Assembly (NCBI RefSeq): GCF_003012705.1
Contig: NZ_PXYL01000004.1
Coordinates: 62,001-126,000, forward strand
From: Pseudaminobacter soli (ex Li et al. 2025)
GTDB taxonomy: Bacteria; Pseudomonadota; Alphaproteobacteria; Rhizobiales; Rhizobiaceae
Length of the DNA stretch: 64,000 nucleotides
Reading direction: 5' to 3'
In this document: one piece after another, positions 28,158 to 36,301 of the stretch
Layout of the letters: every line of letters begins with the position of its first letter
Position numbering within the stretch: the stretch's first letter is position 1
Program-made: the position numbers and the translations under genes
The notes under the pieces: model-generated
What the model saw: the letters and a program-made list of their open reading frames with translations, nothing else
Told to the model about the DNA's origin: nothing
Database searches by the model: none

Positions 28158-28568
28158 ATGTCCTCACGACAGACCATCCCGGCGGTATCGGTTGCCCTGA
28201 TGCGGGGCGATCGCATTCTTCTGGTCAAGCGTGGGCAGGCGCCGTCACGCGGGCACTATGCCTTTCCCGGTGGGCGGGTCGAACCCGGCGAGACCGAAGA
28301 ACAGGCTGCACGACGGGAACTGCTCGAGGAAACGGGGCTCGAAGCCGGGCATATCGCGCCGCTGCGCGCTTACATGATCAATGCCGAGCGCGACGGTCGG
28401 GAAATCACCTACCGCTTGCAGGTGTTTTGCGGACAGGATTGCGGCGGCGATCCGCGTGCAGACAGCGATGCCGACGAGGCGGGCTTCTTCTCCCTCGCCG
28501 AAATGGATGCCCTGCCCGTCACGCCTTCGGTTATGGAGGTGTCGCGCGAACTGCTTGGGCGCGGATAA
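28158..28568 (+). CDS. Nudix hydrolase
   Basis: A 136-residue single-domain Nudix protein with an intact Nudix box at 39-61 (G-x5-E-x7-REL-x-EE-x-GL). Nudix enzymes cleave nucleoside diphosphates linked to another group; the small size and VALMRGDRILLVKRG start resemble ADP-ribose pyrophosphatase or MutT-like housekeeping types. The substrate cannot be set. ATG 28158 follows AGGAAG, whereas the longer frame from 28068 lacks family similarity. Confidence 0.9.
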   Translation: MSSRQTIPAVSVALMRGDRILLVKRGQAPSRGHYAFPGGRVEPGETEEQAARRELLEETGLEAGHIAPLRAYMINAERDGREITYRLQVFCGQDCGGDPRADSDADEAGFFSLAEMDALPVTPSVMEVSRELLGRG

Positions 28569-28627
28569 ACTGGGAATTGTGATCGCCGTGCCTTGCGGCT
28601 GACAAATTGTTTCGCCACAAAAACATC

Positions 28628-29002
28628 ATGCGCCGTGCTCTGCTGTTCTTCGCCGCATTCCTTGCCACCGGCTTGGCGGCAACGACGCCGTCGCGCGCGG
28701 TCGATGCTCCGTTCGAAGGCAATCTGGTACGGCTGTCGGAGATTCTCGGGTCGTTGCATTTCCTGCGCAATCTGTGCGGCGAAACGAGCAATCAGTGGCG
28801 TGACGAAATGCAGAAGCTGCTCGACTCCGAAAAGCCCGATGCTGCTCGGCGTGCCAAGTTCATCGCCAGCTTCAATCGCGGCTACCGGTCGTTCGAGGGA
28901 ACATACACCAAGTGCACCGCCTCGGCCTCCGAGGCGATCCAGCGCTACATGAAGGAAGGCGAGTCGCTGACGCGTGAAGTCACCGGCCGCTACGGGAATT
29001 AA
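28628..29002 (+). CDS. Exported protein of the TIGR02301 type
   Basis: A 124-residue protein with a signal peptide (RRALLFFAAFLATGLAATTPSRA, cleavage probably after SRA) and a mature helical domain holding two cysteines (LRNLCGE and YTKCTAS). The pattern LSEILGSLHFLRNLCG-x4-WR matches, by recall, the small conserved Rhizobiales family TIGR02301 of unknown function. The two Cys could form a disulfide in the periplasm. ATG 28628 gives the classic signal peptide; a TTG at 28607 would add seven residues. Confidence 0.75.
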   Translation: MRRALLFFAAFLATGLAATTPSRAVDAPFEGNLVRLSEILGSLHFLRNLCGETSNQWRDEMQKLLDSEKPDAARRAKFIASFNRGYRSFEGTYTKCTASASEAIQRYMKEGESLTREVTGRYGN

Positions 29003-29131
29003 CGGCCTGTTAACTTTTCACACAATGCCAGTCGTATGTGACGGCTTCGATGTGCTAGGTTTGTTAACGGGACATTAAAGGGAAAGATCAAGTTGGCCCG
29101 AAAGCCGGGTCGCAACTTGAAAGGGTGTAAG

Positions 29132-29395
29132 ATGGGTATGGAACACACGACCAGCGATCTCGACGCGCTGGTTCGGGAAGAAAAGCGCCTTACCGCAGTG
29201 GAATGCCACAACGAAGCCTGGGCCGAAGGCCTTTCCGCCGGCATCGAGACCGATATCCTGGCCGAGACCGCGCTTGCCACGGCCTTCGGCGAAATCCTCC
29301 GGACGCATGGCGAAGCCGCCGCGCTGGCGCTTCTTGACGAGATGCGCGAAAAAGTGATCGCCGGAGAGTTTGAACCTGTCCGTCTGCGACATTGA
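29132..29395 (+). CDS. Hypothetical cytoplasmic protein
   Basis: An 87-residue acidic, mainly helical protein without signal peptide or known motif (DLDALVREEKRLTAVECHNEAW, EAAALALLDEMREKVIAGEFE). The even heptad-like spacing of Leu/Ala suggests a helical bundle or partner-binding protein. ATG 29132 has AAAGGG upstream; TTG 29093 is an alternative that adds 13 residues. I recognise the general look as a Rhizobiales-conserved hypothetical but assign no function. Confidence 0.65.
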   Translation: MGMEHTTSDLDALVREEKRLTAVECHNEAWAEGLSAGIETDILAETALATAFGEILRTHGEAAALALLDEMREKVIAGEFEPVRLRH

Positions 29396-29471
29396 TACAT
29401 CCCCAAGCCCGCTTTTTCGGTATAAGACGCTGACCGGGTGTCGAGTCTGATGCCCGTGGAGAGGATGGGAC

Positions 29472-30263
29472 ATGCAGACACTGACGCGGAGCAGCTCGCA
29501 AACTCGCAGGAATAGAGGTTTCGCGGCCTTTCTTTGGTTGGCAACGGCAGGCGTCGCCCTGCCTGGCGCCTATCTGGTCGCGACGCTGCCGGCGGCCGCG
29601 CTGAGCGAGATCAAGCAAGAGGATCTGCCCGCGCCGACGACGCCTGCGCCCGACAAGGCCGCCCCGGCCGAGGGAACTGCGCCGCAGGCCCAGGACAGCC
29701 AGAAGGCGCCCTCCGAAGCTCCCGATCCTGACGAGGGAGTGCCCGAACAGGCGACGCCCGGCTCGGTCCATGTCACCGAAGACCCCAACGCGCCGCTGCC
29801 GGAAATCATCTACGACGTCAGCAAGCTGCCCGAGCCGGTGCAACGCGTGCGCCAGCAGCTGCTTGACGTGGCAGCCGCCGGCGACATCGAAAAGCTGCGC
29901 GCGCTGATCGGCACTGGCGACGACGCGACCCAGCTGTCGGTCGCCGGTCTCGATGAAGATCCGATCGCCTTCCTCAAGGAGCAGTCGGGCGACAAGAACG
30001 GCGAGGAAGTGCTGGCCATCATGGAGAACCTGCTGAATGCAGGCTATGTCCATCTCGATCCCGGCACTCCGGAAGAGATCTATGCCTGGCCCTATTTCTT
30101 CGCGATGCCGCTGGACAGGCTCTCGGCGCGCCAGCGCGTGGAGCTGTTCAAGATCGTGACCGCCGGCGACTACGAGGACATGAAGAGCTACGGCGTGTAC
30201 AACTTCTATCGCCTCGGCATCACGCCGCAAGGCAAGTGGGCGTTCTTCGTCGCCGGCGAGTGA
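29472..30263 (+). CDS. Conserved exported hypothetical protein
   Basis: 263 residues: an uncleaved or cleavable N-terminal hydrophobic stretch (about 18-42, ending in ATLPAAAL), a low-complexity Pro/Ala/Glu linker to about 105, and a folded C-terminal domain (EIIYDVSKLPEPVQRVRQQL to GKWAFFVAGE). The domain's PEEIYAWPYFFAMPLDRLS segment and the closing YNFYRLGITPQGKWAFF read like a periplasmic protein conserved in Rhizobiales. No catalytic motif is visible. A strong bidirectional terminator follows. Confidence 0.75.
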   Translation: MQTLTRSSSQTRRNRGFAAFLWLATAGVALPGAYLVATLPAAALSEIKQEDLPAPTTPAPDKAAPAEGTAPQAQDSQKAPSEAPDPDEGVPEQATPGSVHVTEDPNAPLPEIIYDVSKLPEPVQRVRQQLLDVAAAGDIEKLRALIGTGDDATQLSVAGLDEDPIAFLKEQSGDKNGEEVLAIMENLLNAGYVHLDPGTPEEIYAWPYFFAMPLDRLSARQRVELFKIVTAGDYEDMKSYGVYNFYRLGITPQGKWAFFVAGE

Positions 30264-30297
30264 GACGGCGACGCGCTTCGACATTTCGAGCTGAATC

Positions 30298-30340
30298 AAA
30301 ATCGCCCGCTAAGCATCTGCTTTGGCGGGCGATTTCGTTT
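30298..30340. terminator. Bidirectional intrinsic terminator
   Basis: Perfect 11-bp stem AAATCGCCCGC (30299-30309) with GCGGGCGATTT (30325-30335) and T-rich flanks on both strands (TCGTTTTC to the right; TTTTGATT on the minus strand). It separates the convergent exported-protein gene and pyrC and probably serves both. Confidence 0.88.
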
Positions 30341-30377
30341 TCGGGCTGTAGGAATGGCTCTTGCCCGAGCCCCCCGG

Positions 30378-31709
30378 TCAGACCGGCAGCGCTTCAGAGA
30401 AGACCACCGGCTGCCCCTTCCCCGGCGAAACGATTTCGCCTTCCCACATCACCTGCTTGCCGCGAATGATGGTGCCGACCGGCCAGCCCTTGACCTCTCG
30501 CCCGTCATAGGGCGTCCAGCCGGCCTTCGAGCCGGCCTGCTCGTTGGTGATGGTCTCGTGGCGTTTCATGTCAACGATGGTGAAATCGGCGTCGTAGCCG
30601 GCGGCGATGCGACCCTTGCGCGCCATGCCGAAGAGCCGCTGCGGCCCATGGCTGCTGAGGTCCACAAACCGTTCGAGGGTCAGCTTGCCGGCATTGACGT
30701 GGTCGAGCATGATCGGCACCAGCGTCTGCACCCCAGTTATTCCGGAAGGCGATGCCGGATAGGGCTTTGCCTTCTCGGCCAATGTATGCGGCGCGTGGTC
30801 GGAGCCCAGAACATCGACGATGCCCTGGCTGATGCCGCGCCAGACGCCATCGCGGTGGCGGGCGTCGCGCACCGGCGGGTTCATCTGGATCAACGTGCCG
30901 AGCGTAGCGTAGTCCTCCGACGACAGCGTCAGGTGATGAGGCGTCGCCTCGCAGCTTGCTACGTCTTTGTGGTGTTCGAGGAAATCGATCTCCTCGGCCG
31001 TCGAGATATGCAGCACATGGATGCGCGCCCGTGTCTCCTGCGCAATGCGAACGAGGCGCTCGGTGCATTGCAGCGCCGCGATCTCGTCGCGCCAGACCGG
31101 ATGGGAGGATGGGTCGCCCTCGATGCGCTCGCCGAGGCGCTCGCGCATGCGGAACTCGTCTTCCGAGTGGAAGGCCGCGCGGCGGCGCGTGTTCTTCAGG
31201 ATCGAGCGAACGCCCTCGTCATCCTCGACCAGCAGGTTGCCGGTCGACGAGCCCATGAATACCTTGATGCCGGCGGCACCCGGCAGGCGCTCGAGTTCGG
31301 CCACATCCTTGGCGTTTTCGCGCGTGCCGCCCACCCAGAAGGCGAAATCGCAATGCATCCGGTTGGTGGCGCGGGCGACCTTGTCGGCCAGCGCTTCCTC
31401 GCTTGTGGTCAGCGGGTTGGTGTTGGGCATTTCGAACACGGCTGTGACGCCGCCCAGCACGGCCGCGCGCGAGCCGGTTTCGAGGTCTTCCTTGTGCTCT
31501 AGGCCCGGCTCGCGGAAATGCACCTGGCTGTCGACCACGCCCGGCAGGATGTGCAGGCCGCGGCATTCGATGGTTTCTCCCGCCGATGCCTGGCGCAGAT
31601 CGCCGATCGCCGCGATGCGACCGTCACGCACGCCGACGTCGCGCAAAGCAGTGCCATCGTGGTTGACGACCGTGCCGCCCTTGAGGATGAGGTCGAACGT
31701 CGTTGTCAT
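30378..31709 (-). CDS. pyrC: Dihydroorotase, class I type
   Basis: Cyclises carbamoyl aspartate to dihydroorotate in pyrimidine synthesis. The 443-residue amidohydrolase has most metal-site residues: carbamylated Lys in GIKVFMGSSTG, His in AAFHSED, His in HVLHIST and Asp in GSDHAPHT. However, the first metal motif, usually D-x-H-x-H-x-R, reads DSQVHFREPG, so Gln62 replaces the first histidine. From memory this Gln is common in the Rhizobiales group of these enzymes. An allantoinase-like or regulatory role cannot be excluded. Divergent from ygfZ across 69 bp. Confidence 0.85.
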   Translation of the reverse strand: MTTTFDLILKGGTVVNHDGTALRDVGVRDGRIAAIGDLRQASAGETIECRGLHILPGVVDSQVHFREPGLEHKEDLETGSRAAVLGGVTAVFEMPNTNPLTTSEEALADKVARATNRMHCDFAFWVGGTRENAKDVAELERLPGAAGIKVFMGSSTGNLLVEDDEGVRSILKNTRRRAAFHSEDEFRMRERLGERIEGDPSSHPVWRDEIAALQCTERLVRIAQETRARIHVLHISTAEEIDFLEHHKDVASCEATPHHLTLSSEDYATLGTLIQMNPPVRDARHRDGVWRGISQGIVDVLGSDHAPHTLAEKAKPYPASPSGITGVQTLVPIMLDHVNAGKLTLERFVDLSSHGPQRLFGMARKGRIAAGYDADFTIVDMKRHETITNEQAGSKAGWTPYDGREVKGWPVGTIIRGKQVMWEGEIVSPGKGQPVVFSEALPV

Positions 31710-31778
31710 TTGCCACCTTGCTCCTGAGTTGCCTGGGGCTTACGTAATGGCCAGCCGATTTTCAAGTCAGGTTCCGCC

Positions 31779-32666
31779 ATGCACTCTGCCCTGCTTTCCG
31801 ACCGCATCATCATTTCTGTGACCGGCGCGGAGGCGGAACATTTCCTGCAGAACATTCTGACGACCGACCTCGATGCTCTTGCCGAAGGTGAGGCCAAGCC
31901 CGGCGCGCTGCTGGCGCCGCAGGGAAAGATTCTGTTCGACTTCCTGATCTCGCGCGATGGTTCGGGCGGGTTCCGGCTCGATTGCCGGGCCGATGTCGCC
32001 GACGATTTTCTTCGTCGCCTGACACTCTACAAGCTGCGCGCCAAGGTGGCAATTTCCAAGCAGGAACAGATGCTTGTGGCCGCATCGTGGGATTCTGATT
32101 CACCTGGTTCAGCTTCCGATTCAAATGCTTCGAGCGATGAATCAATTGTGCTGCGCGACGCGCGTTTCAAGTCGCCTGCAGCAGCATTCCGAATCTATGG
32201 CTCGGCGCTCTCGGCATCGGACGAGGTGAGCGCCTGGCATGCCTACCGCATTGCCAACGGGGTCGCGGAAAGCGGCAGCGACTACGCGCTCAGCGACGCC
32301 TTCCCGCATGACGTTCTGCTCGACGAAACCGGCGGCGTGGGCTTCGGCAAAGGATGCTATGTCGGCCAGGAAGTCGTCTCGCGCATGCATCATCGCGGCA
32401 CCGCACGTCGCCGCGTGCTTCTGGTTTCGGCAGAGGCGCCCCTGCCTGCATCCGGCACGGAGATTCTTGCCAATGGCCGGAGCATCGGCGCATTGGGCTC
32501 CGTGTCCGGCACGAAAGGTCTGGCGATTGTCCGCATCGACCGCGTGAAGGACGCGCTCGACGGCGGCGTCGTGATCACCGCCGCCGATGTGCCGCTTTCG
32601 CTCTCCATCCCCACCTGGGCGAAATTCACCTTCCCGCAGCAAACCGCCGGCGCGGAGGAGGCGTGA
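31779..32666 (+). CDS. ygfZ: YgfZ/GcvT-like folate-binding protein
   Basis: A 295-residue protein of the tetrahydrofolate-dependent YgfZ family that supports iron-sulfur cluster enzymes such as MiaB. The decisive motif KGCYVGQEVVSRM-x-HRG (about 190-205) carries the conserved Cys. The N-terminal VTGAEAEHFLQNILTTDL block is also typical. The stop codon overlaps the start of the HD-domain gene (TGATG), so translation is probably coupled. Confidence 0.92.
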   Translation: MHSALLSDRIIISVTGAEAEHFLQNILTTDLDALAEGEAKPGALLAPQGKILFDFLISRDGSGGFRLDCRADVADDFLRRLTLYKLRAKVAISKQEQMLVAASWDSDSPGSASDSNASSDESIVLRDARFKSPAAAFRIYGSALSASDEVSAWHAYRIANGVAESGSDYALSDAFPHDVLLDETGGVGFGKGCYVGQEVVSRMHHRGTARRRVLLVSAEAPLPASGTEILANGRSIGALGSVSGTKGLAIVRIDRVKDALDGGVVITAADVPLSLSIPTWAKFTFPQQTAGAEEA

Positions 32667-33280
32667 TGGGGGACAAGGTCGGCGCGCCGCCGCGCGCGTG
32701 GCAGCGCATGCTTTCGGGCCGCCGGCTCGACCTGCTCGATCCCTCTCCTCTCGACGTCGAGATTTCCGACATCGCGCACGGTCTGGCGCGCGTGGCACGC
32801 TGGAACGGCCAGACCGAAGGCGACAACGCCTTTTCGGTGGCGCAACATTCGCTGCTGGTGGAGGCGATCTTTTCGGCGCAAGCGAAGAACGACAATCCCG
32901 ACGAACAGCTAGCTGCCCTGCTGCACGACGCACCCGAATATGTGATCGGCGACATGATCTCGCCGTTCAAGTCCGTGGTCGGCGGCGGCTACAAGCAGGT
33001 CGAACTGCGGCTCCAGCGCGCCATCCACATCCGCTTTTCTCTTCCTCCAGACATCAGCGAAAGGCTGAAGAAGGAGATCAAGCGAGCCGATCAGGTGGCC
33101 GCCTATTTCGAGGCGACGCGGCTTGCGGGCTTCACCGTGCAGGAAGCGACGAAATTCTTCGGCCGTCCGCGCGGGATTTCGGCTGAAGCATTCGATCTCG
33201 CGTGTCGACCTGCAAAGGCAGTCCAGAATGCCTTCCTCGACCGCTTCGAGGCGATCGAACGAGCACGCCGTGTAGCTTAG
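32666..33280 (+). CDS. HD-domain phosphohydrolase (YfbR-like)
   Basis: A 204-residue protein with the HD metal site: His in VAQHSLLV, the LLHDAPEYVIGD motif (His-Asp) and a later Asp in KRADQVAAYFEA. This arrangement matches YfbR, a dNMP 5'-nucleotidase, but the substrate was not tested. It starts in the ygfZ stop codon and its 3' end overlaps the convergent RimK-like gene by four bases. Confidence 0.88.
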   Translation: MGDKVGAPPRAWQRMLSGRRLDLLDPSPLDVEISDIAHGLARVARWNGQTEGDNAFSVAQHSLLVEAIFSAQAKNDNPDEQLAALLHDAPEYVIGDMISPFKSVVGGGYKQVELRLQRAIHIRFSLPPDISERLKKEIKRADQVAAYFEATRLAGFTVQEATKFFGRPRGISAEAFDLACRPAKAVQNAFLDRFEAIERARRVA

Positions 33281-34731
33281 CGCTCCAGCCGGTCGAGGAA
33301 CCACTGGGTCAGCCGGGTCCAGACCTCGTCCTTCTCCCCGGAATCCTCGATGCCGTGGTCGAGATTTGGGTTATCGTTGACCTCGATGACGAAGACGCCG
33401 TCCTTGGTTTCCTTGAGGTCGACGCCATAGAGCCCGTCGCCGATGCAGCGTGCCGCCCGCACAGCCGTCTCGACCACATGGGCAGGCGCGTCCTTCAGCG
33501 TGAACGTCTTGATGCCGCCTTCCACCGGCTTGCCGCCACCGTCGTGATTGACGATCTGCCAATGCTTCTTGGCCATGAGGTAATGCACCGCAAACAGCGG
33601 TTGACCGCCAAGCACGCCGATGCGCCAGTCATACTGCGTCGGCATGTATTTCTGGGCGATCAGCAGATCGGACTCTTCCATCCAGGCCGTGGCCAGCGCT
33701 TTCAACTCCTCGAAATTCGTCGCCTTCTTCACACCACGCGAAAACGAGCTGTCGGGGATCTTCAGCACCAGCGGAAAGCCCAGCGTGTCGGCTGCCAGCT
33801 GAAAGTCGGCCGGGCTTGCGATCATAACCGTCGGCGGCACAGGGACCTTGTTGAAGGTCATCAGCTCGTTGAGATAGACCTTGTTGGTGCAGCGGATCAT
33901 CGACAGCGGATCGTCGATCACCGGCATGCCTTCCTGCTGTGCGCGACGGGCAAAGCGATAGGTGTGGTTCGAGATCGACGTCGTCTCGCGGATGAACAGC
34001 GCATCGTAATTGGCGAGCTTGGCAAGGTCCTTGCGCGTGATCGGCTCGACTTCGACTCCCATTTTCTCGGCGATCTTAGCCCAGTAGCGAAGTGAACTGA
34101 TGCTCGACGGCGGCAATTGCTCGTGCGGGTCCACCAGCGTGGCGAAGGTGTAGCGCGCCGGAACGCGCGCTTTGCCATCGCGCCATTCGCGGTTCGTGTA
34201 GGTGGCAAGGCTCGCCAGGAAGCGCGGCTTTTCCTCGGCGCTCATGCGTGCCAGCGGCAGGAAACCGATCTTGTGGATCGTCGCCCATTCGTGGTGATCC
34301 TTGATCGACACTTCTAGCGCCGGCGCGCGGAACCAATCGAACAGGAGCTTGGCGAAGCGGTCCCAGGCCTTTGACGGGCCGATGCCGAAGAAGAAGGTGG
34401 CCTTTTCGGGAAACTTCCCGCCGAGGTCCTTGCGGGATTTGTTCAGCGCCAGTTCCAGCTCCGGCAACGCGTTTTCGTAGAGCTTGCGTTCCGACAGATC
34501 GATCATGGTCTCGACCGTAGGGATCACCCTGTGGCCGCGCGAACTGGCCAGCAGCGAGGCATAGTAGCCCCGGCTCTGATAGCCGTAGCTGTTGGACAGA
34601 TTGATGACCTTGGGACGCTGCCCGCTGAACAGGGCGGGATGGGCGAGATAGTCGCGATTGGTAATGATCTTGTGCGGCGTCGCCACCTGGTCGAGATCGC
34701 TCTGCCTGCCTGTAAGGATGACCCAGCTCAT
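33277..34731 (-). CDS. RimK-like ATP-grasp ligase with RLAN N-terminal domain
   Basis: A 484-residue protein. The N-terminal part (about 1-200, LTGRQSDLDQ to NLSNSYGYQSRGYYASLLA) resembles the RimK-like ATP-grasp N-terminal domain. The C-terminal ATP-grasp (about 270-484) has LVLKIPDSSFSRGV, the metal-binding end VDLKETKDGVFVIEVNDNPN and DHGIED. ATP-grasp enzymes join a carboxylate to an amine, so the product is probably a peptide or peptide-tagged molecule; no substrate is known to me. It lies 70 bp after a GNAT acetyltransferase gene on the same strand, a pairing seen in other proteobacteria. Confidence 0.87.
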   Translation of the reverse strand: MSWVILTGRQSDLDQVATPHKIITNRDYLAHPALFSGQRPKVINLSNSYGYQSRGYYASLLASSRGHRVIPTVETMIDLSERKLYENALPELELALNKSRKDLGGKFPEKATFFFGIGPSKAWDRFAKLLFDWFRAPALEVSIKDHHEWATIHKIGFLPLARMSAEEKPRFLASLATYTNREWRDGKARVPARYTFATLVDPHEQLPPSSISSLRYWAKIAEKMGVEVEPITRKDLAKLANYDALFIRETTSISNHTYRFARRAQQEGMPVIDDPLSMIRCTNKVYLNELMTFNKVPVPPTVMIASPADFQLAADTLGFPLVLKIPDSSFSRGVKKATNFEELKALATAWMEESDLLIAQKYMPTQYDWRIGVLGGQPLFAVHYLMAKKHWQIVNHDGGGKPVEGGIKTFTLKDAPAHVVETAVRAARCIGDGLYGVDLKETKDGVFVIEVNDNPNLDHGIEDSGEKDEVWTRLTQWFLDRLER

Positions 34732-34759
34732 AGTTGCTCGCGTCGATTTTTATGGGAGG

Positions 34760-34794
34760 TGTCCCCTGCCCGGCGGTTTATTCGGGCGAGGGAC
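34760..34794. repeat. Inverted repeat between the GNAT and RimK-like genes
   Basis: TGTCCC-ctg-CCCG (34760-34772) pairs with CGGG-cga-GGGACA (34783-34794), giving a two-part stem with a ten-base loop. No T run follows on either strand, so it is more likely an mRNA processing or stability element than a terminator. Confidence 0.5.
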
Positions 34795-34801
34795 AATAAA
34801 T

Positions 34802-35305
34802 TCATCTGGTTGAAGTTCCCGCGGCTTTGCGGGCAGTCGTAACAAGTATCTGTGACGGTGGGTCGAGCGGCTTTGCGTAACGCAGAGCGTCCATCCCGTC
34901 AGCATAATAGCCGGGCTTTGACCCGATCGGCCGGTAGCCGTTCTTCTCGTAGAGTGCGATGGCGCGCGGATTGTCCCGGCGCACCTCAAGGCGCATCGAC
35001 GTACAGCCCCTGTCGCGCGCCGCCTGCTCCGCGGCAGCAAGCAGGGCCCGGCCCTGCCCGCCTCCGCTGTTGGGAGCTACCGCCAACGAGTAGAGGCGCG
35101 CGCTTTTGCTGCCGGTTCGATAAAGCACCGCGCAATAGCCCAAAATTCCACCCGGCTGATCGGCAACCAGAAGCGATGCGGTGAGGCTGGAAACCATGCG
35201 GCGGAAGGATTGCCGCGAAATGCGATCGGTGACGAAAACCGCCAACTCGAGCGCCATGAGCGCGTCCACGTCATCTTTGCGGGCCGGGCGGATTTCGGCG
35301 AGCAT
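34802..35305 (-). CDS. GNAT family N-acetyltransferase (RimI-like)
   Basis: A 167-residue GNAT protein. IRPARKDDVDALMALE is the first strand-helix, RLYSLAVAP-x7-GRALLAAAE carries the acetyl-CoA loop (GGGQGRAL), and LEVRRDNPRAIALYEKNGYRPIG is the closing motif. Substrate unknown; RimI-type proteins acetylate protein N-termini, but the adjacent RimK-like ligase suggests a linked peptide-modifying role. In other proteobacteria the same neighbour often has a C39-peptidase-like extension, absent here. Confidence 0.87.
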   Translation of the reverse strand: MLAEIRPARKDDVDALMALELAVFVTDRISRQSFRRMVSSLTASLLVADQPGGILGYCAVLYRTGSKSARLYSLAVAPNSGGGQGRALLAAAEQAARDRGCTSMRLEVRRDNPRAIALYEKNGYRPIGSKPGYYADGMDALRYAKPLDPPSQILVTTARKAAGTSTR

Positions 35306-35449
35306 GCGAACCGGGAAACCTCAATAGAAAGATCGTCTAAAGGGCGGGCGGAACGTCTCTGCCGAAGCAATCACGCACAGGCATCGATAGCGGTTTCGCG
35401 CCTCGAATTGGGCCGAATTGTGACTGTTCCGGCCAGCATCCACCAGATG

Positions 35450-35496
35450 AAAAAGCCGCCCCAGAACCCGCGTATCCGACGCGAGTTCCAGGGCGG
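35450..35496 (-). terminator. Intrinsic terminator of the sigma/anti-sigma operon
   Basis: On the minus strand a long stem of about 18 bp (CCGCCC-t-GGAAC-t-CGCGT with its complement, loop CGGAT) is followed by CTTTTTC. It starts 17 bp after the anti-sigma stop codon. Confidence 0.82.
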
Positions 35497-35512
35497 TGGG
35501 GCAAACTTAGAA

Positions 35513-36301
35513 CTAGCTCTTCGTCCCCTGTAGAAGCTGCTTGTAGGCCGAATCTGCGATCTGGGTCAGCTGAGCCTGCGACAGGTTGCCGGCGACCGCG
35601 CAGCCATAGCCGTCGTCGAGCCAATAAAGCGCGCGCATGCCGCCATGCTCCAGCCAGCGATAGCCGGTGTCCTGCTTGGTGGGGTCGCTGACGATGTAGA
35701 GCGAAACGCGGTTGCCGGTATGGTCCTGATACATGAACTGAGCGGCGGCCTGGTTCTGGGCGGGCAACAGGCGCCCGCCGATGAGATCGAAGCCCTCTGC
35801 CGTCAGGTCCGGCGCCACGAGCGGGATGCCGACGCGGCGCGAAAGCCAGTCGACCAGATGTTGCTTCTGGTCCGCTCCCACTTCCACGACGTGCAGCTTT
35901 TCAGGGGCGTAGAGCGCATAGGCTTCGATCGCATTTACCGCCACCTGGCTGTCGGCGGCCTTCACCGGGTTCCAGCCGGAAGCGCCTACAAAATAGCCGC
36001 CTAGCCCACCGATCGCGAGCAGGGCTGCGGCGGCGGCAACTCGCCAGATGATGGAAGGAAAACGACGACGCGGCGCTTTTTTTTCAGCGAGCAGCTGCTG
36101 CATGCGGAGCGGTATCGGCTCGGACGCGACGTCGGAAACCGCCCGCCGCAACATGTCGCCGTCTACGGCAAAGCGGCGGCTCTTGGCTGCCATGTCGGGA
36201 TTGGCGGCGAGCCAGGCCTCATAGTCGGCGTATTCGTCCCCCGGAAGCTCTCCGTCGAGGGCCATATGGATGTCGCGCTCGGTGAAATCGCGCCGGCTCA
36301 T
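35513..36301 (-). CDS. Membrane anti-sigma factor
   Basis: 262 residues: a cytoplasmic N-terminal domain (about 1-85, RDFTERDIHMALDGELPGDEYADYEAWL) of the anti-sigma type without the zinc HxxxCxxC motif, one transmembrane helix (about 88-108, IIWRVAAAAALLAIGGLGGYF), and a periplasmic domain (YALYAPEKLHVVEVGADQKQHLVDWLSRRVG). It holds the partner sigma factor at the membrane until an envelope signal releases it. The start overlaps the sigma stop (ATGA), so they are translated together. The inducing signal cannot be told. Confidence 0.88.
   Translation of the reverse strand: MSRRDFTERDIHMALDGELPGDEYADYEAWLAANPDMAAKSRRFAVDGDMLRRAVSDVASEPIPLRMQQLLAEKKAPRRRFPSIIWRVAAAAALLAIGGLGGYFVGASGWNPVKAADSQVAVNAIEAYALYAPEKLHVVEVGADQKQHLVDWLSRRVGIPLVAPDLTAEGFDLIGGRLLPAQNQAAAQFMYQDHTGNRVSLYIVSDPTKQDTGYRWLEHGGMRALYWLDDGYGCAVAGNLSQAQLTQIADSAYKQLLQGTKS

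Noticed and set aside
35480-35500. GGAAC-like word in the anti-sigma terminator
   Set aside because: No CGTT at the right spacing; it is part of the terminator stem.
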